Shown here one piece after another: positions 61,501 through 64,000 of a stretch of 64,000 nucleotides of DNA. A program made the position numbers and the translations under genes. This DNA is from Lingula anatina. Taxonomy: Eukaryota > Brachiopoda > Lingulata > Lingulida > Lingulidae. The stretch is from NCBI RefSeq assembly GCF_001039355.2, contig NW_019775569.1, positions 153,727 to 217,726 of the forward strand, given 5' to 3'. The notes beneath the pieces are model-generated. The model had not been told where the DNA came from and did not search any database. It saw only the letters and a program-made list of their open reading frames with translations. Position 1 is the stretch's first letter. Every line of letters begins with the position of its first letter.

Positions 61501-62664
61501 CTTCTGCTTTTTCATCTTCTGTTCAATAGTTTGCAGGAAGTATTTTTTTTTATTGGAATGGTGGCTTTTCTTTTCAGCACATGTGACGTTTTTATAAAGA
61601 GATATGTGGTGGGGTTTAGTTGGACTAACTCTACGCGGTGGAATTAAAGAAAACAGGATGGTGTAGAAAAAGTTCAATGTAGACTATTTAATTCATTGAT
61701 ATCATTTAACTAAAATGGATGATTAAGCAACAAGGTTGATGAGAGTGGAAATTCAAGTCAAGCTCATTATGTTTTCTTGTCTGTTTACAGCTACTAGCTA
61801 AAGATGGAGATTTTGATGAAATGGAAAGCTGGTTAAGAACAGAGGTAGTAAACTAGTCACATTAAATTTTTGTCACTTCATTTTGAAGTTAAAATAAAGA
61901 TAAATGGTCATTTCCTGTTATTTTGTAACACTGTTATATTTGAACAATGTTATTTTGTCTTTTAATTTATTTTTCAGGTGCCCTAATTTTTTTCTTTATT
62001 CATATACCAAAGCAACAGTGATGTGCATTTTTAAGCATTTTTAACAGTATCATATCTTTTTCAGGATGGTCAAAAACCGGAAGAACCAGTTACTAGTACA
62101 GGTCAGTATACAAAATTAAATTTACATTCAAAATCTTGTTGATGGAATCAGTTATACTCTGGTTTTTGCATTTTAGGGAAATTTGCAATTAGAAAATAAG
62201 ATTTGTTTGTACAAACCAATGTTAAGGCACTCTGATTCTGTGAAAGACTTGTTAAAAGCTGTTTATTATGCCCATGTCAAAAGCATTTTATGTGCCTGTT
62301 TAAATAGTATAAGATATGACAACTGATTCCTATCCTCAGTTATTATATTGTATATGCACTAAATACATTTTTTTAAATGAATCATCCCACAGGTTTTTTT
62401 GCTGGTGTTTTAGGTTATTTTGAAGTTCACCATTTTTTATTATTAATAACAAGCACTAACACATGGGTATAGAGTATTATTTGATAAGGGGGTAATATAA
62501 CACTTGTAATTGTGCACTTTTTTTCGGTTACAGAGTTCGACAGATTTTTAGCAGAGCGAGCAAGAGCTGCAGAATCATTACCAGATAGTAACTCTGGAAG
62601 CACAACGAGGTCAGGACGGCAGCTGCAGAAAGACGAAACAGAAAATGCACTCTTTGCCTTATAG
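52563..62664 (+). CDS. TOM1/TOM1L2-like: TOM1/TOM1L2-like VHS-GAT sorting adaptor
   Basis: Sixteen coding exons: 52563-52614, 54787-54871, 55897-55981, 56364-56510, 56651-56785, 57301-57357, 57701-57946, 58606-58684, 59008-59192, 59628-59721, 60100-60238, 60599-60692, 61160-61180, 61791-61844, 62065-62101, 62534-62664; 546 aa, GT-AG introns. Known role: endosomal adaptor linking ubiquitinated cargo, clathrin, Tollip and myosin VI. VHS domain at residues about 1-150 ([34 protein letters not shown]), a Pro/Gln-rich linker, GAT domain at about 223-320 ([27 protein letters not shown]), a LIDFGD motif (about 361) in the place of the clathrin-binding LIDLG of vertebrates, MESWLRTE (about 484), [10 protein letters not shown] and the conserved C-terminus NALFAL. 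Exon 13 is a 21-base micro-exon. AATAAA at 63765-63770. Confidence 0.96.
57589..57624. other. Assembly gap, 36 N
   Basis: In intron 6 of the TOM1-like gene, just after a TG repeat, a run of G and a run of A. The coding exons on both sides are intact. Confidence 0.95.
61160..61180 (+). other. 21-base micro-exon of TOM1-like
   Basis: Flanked by ccaccag| and |gtaatg, it keeps frame and encodes EEDDEPE. Skipping it also keeps frame, so it may be alternatively used. Confidence 0.75.
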
Positions 62665-64000
62665 AGGAAGAAGGGATGCTGTAACATTGCCATAATTTTT
62701 TTTAAGCTTGGTTTAAATGTAGCAGCATAGATCAAAATATTCAGATCATTGCAATATATCCATGCTATCTGTAACAGTGCACCACAGGGTCATAACCTTG
62801 AAACCTTTGAACCAGACTACTTTCTATTACTGCATCAGCATCCAAGCTTACAATGGACTTGTGTTGGAAGCTGTAGATTATTCCAGTTAAAATTTATATA
62901 TGATTTATATGTATATATACATACACACAAACATACACATTCATTTTGTAAAGAGAAGGGGACAAGCTAGTAGATAAGAAAATAGAGGATTACAGAAATG
63001 ACATTCAATTGTAAACACAGTTTACTGTTTGTGGTATCTAGTGTTTTGTAAGGCAGTTGCTGAAAAGTTATCAAATTACAGTGAAATGTAATATCTGCCA
63101 TCTTTATGTTTTTAAGACAACCTGAAGTACACATTTAAATATTCTAGAGAATTTATAATGTTGAACAGACGTGTAATTATCCATAAATATAGTCAGAGGA
63201 GTAACAGTTACTGTAGTGCTAAGTCTGTAAAATGTACATAGACATCACAAAAAGAATACTTAAGAATCCCTATCCTGAGCATAGTATCACTCTTAAAGTG
63301 CTTGTAAATTTCTTATACACTGGTTGTGTTTTACCACATATGATGTTATTTAAAGTTGCCATATGAAGGGAAAGCTTGCACCCTTAATTAAAACCGCGCG
63401 TTTCACAATTCCCAGAATTCTGTTAATATTAAAGTCCCCTTAAAAGCTTTACTCAGTATTGGTTAATGTTGTTATGGAATGTAAATATTATTACCATTTA
63501 GACAGCAATGTTGTAATCTTAATTCATATCACTTAGATGATGCCAAAAATGATACCTATTTATTTTAAAATACATGAAAATAGTTCTTGATTGATAAGTG
63601 CTGGTCATTGACATCAGTCCATTGGATTTAGACTAATACTGAATACATTGTTACATTAGGAGCTCTTAGTATTCAGATGAATAGGTGGTCAGAAAGTAGT
63701 CTAATGGCAATGGGTGATGTTTCCCTGTCGGGTAATGCTGGGGGCATTTGCTTTCTTTCGTCAAAATAAATGTAAAATTGATTTTTCCCCCTCTCATTTC
63801 ATCCTTGGTTACTGTACATTTACCATGAATTGGATTCAGGTAATCAGGATAAGTGTTTTCATGTCAACTTTGTAATACTATGTTAAATTCGCCCTGCATG
63901 AACATCATTTTCAATCATGTTAGCTGTGATCATGGTCAACTTAACGTTTTTGTATTTGTTTCAGTTGGTTGTATGTCCTCCTTTTGATTGTAAATTAGTT
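62665..64000 (+). other. 3' UTR and downstream of TOM1-like
   Basis: No coding signal. AATAAA at 63765-63770 suggests a 3' UTR of about 1.1 kb. The remainder to the window end shows nothing recognised. Confidence 0.6.

Noticed and set aside
1-64000. CRISPR arrays, operons, tRNA or rRNA genes
   Set aside because: The DNA is eukaryotic with spliced genes. I saw no regular spacer arrays, no tRNA with a proper T-arm and no rRNA sequence.

Overview
The window is eukaryotic nuclear DNA, AT-rich, with short exons, GT-AG introns, microsatellites and many small DNA transposons. The genes fit an invertebrate bilaterian. A spiralian (mollusc-like) source is my best guess because of a calexcitin-type EF-hand gene, but the sequence alone does not settle the phylum. 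The assembly is an unresolved diploid one: three stretches are present two or three times because overlapping, probably allelic, contigs were laid end to end. The junctions are single N characters at 5944, 8626, 27489 and 36922 and an N run at 12095-13025.

Layout. 1-5943: minisatellite, TA microsatellite, one exon of a secreted cysteine-rich protein on the minus strand, and several fold-back repeats. 5945-13908: mostly non-coding DNA repeated between contigs, with a CpG-rich promoter-like patch and possible first exon seen twice. 13909-18700: no gene recognised. 18700-21505: a complete calexcitin / sarcoplasmic Ca-binding protein gene (+, 6 coding exons). 21506-24100: non-coding, with a perfect-ended fold-back MITE at 23589-23833. 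24127-25779: complete DAP1 (-). Head to head with it at 26449 starts CWC25 (+), a spliceosome factor. CWC25 appears as a 5' fragment (26449-27009), a full copy (28928-36311) and a 3' fragment (37037-41687); I read these as one locus. Intron 6 of CWC25 holds a dead Ty3/gypsy integrase fragment, which on one haplotype carries an inserted DNA transposon that itself contains another one.

43334-45376: GID4 (+), substrate receptor of the CTLH/GID ubiquitin ligase. 47513-51500: DRC3/LRRC48 (-), nexin-dynein regulatory complex subunit of motile cilia, with an AT-AC U12-type intron. 52563-62664: TOM1/TOM1L2-like (+), a VHS-GAT endosomal sorting adaptor in 16 coding exons. DRC3 and TOM1L2 are head to head, and GID4 is the next gene. 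The same three genes are neighbours on human 17p11.2, so this looks like a very old conserved block.

I rebuilt the gene models by hand: every listed exon set keeps frame and ends at a stop. I could not run any search, so identities rest on recognised protein motifs and whole-length resemblance to known families.
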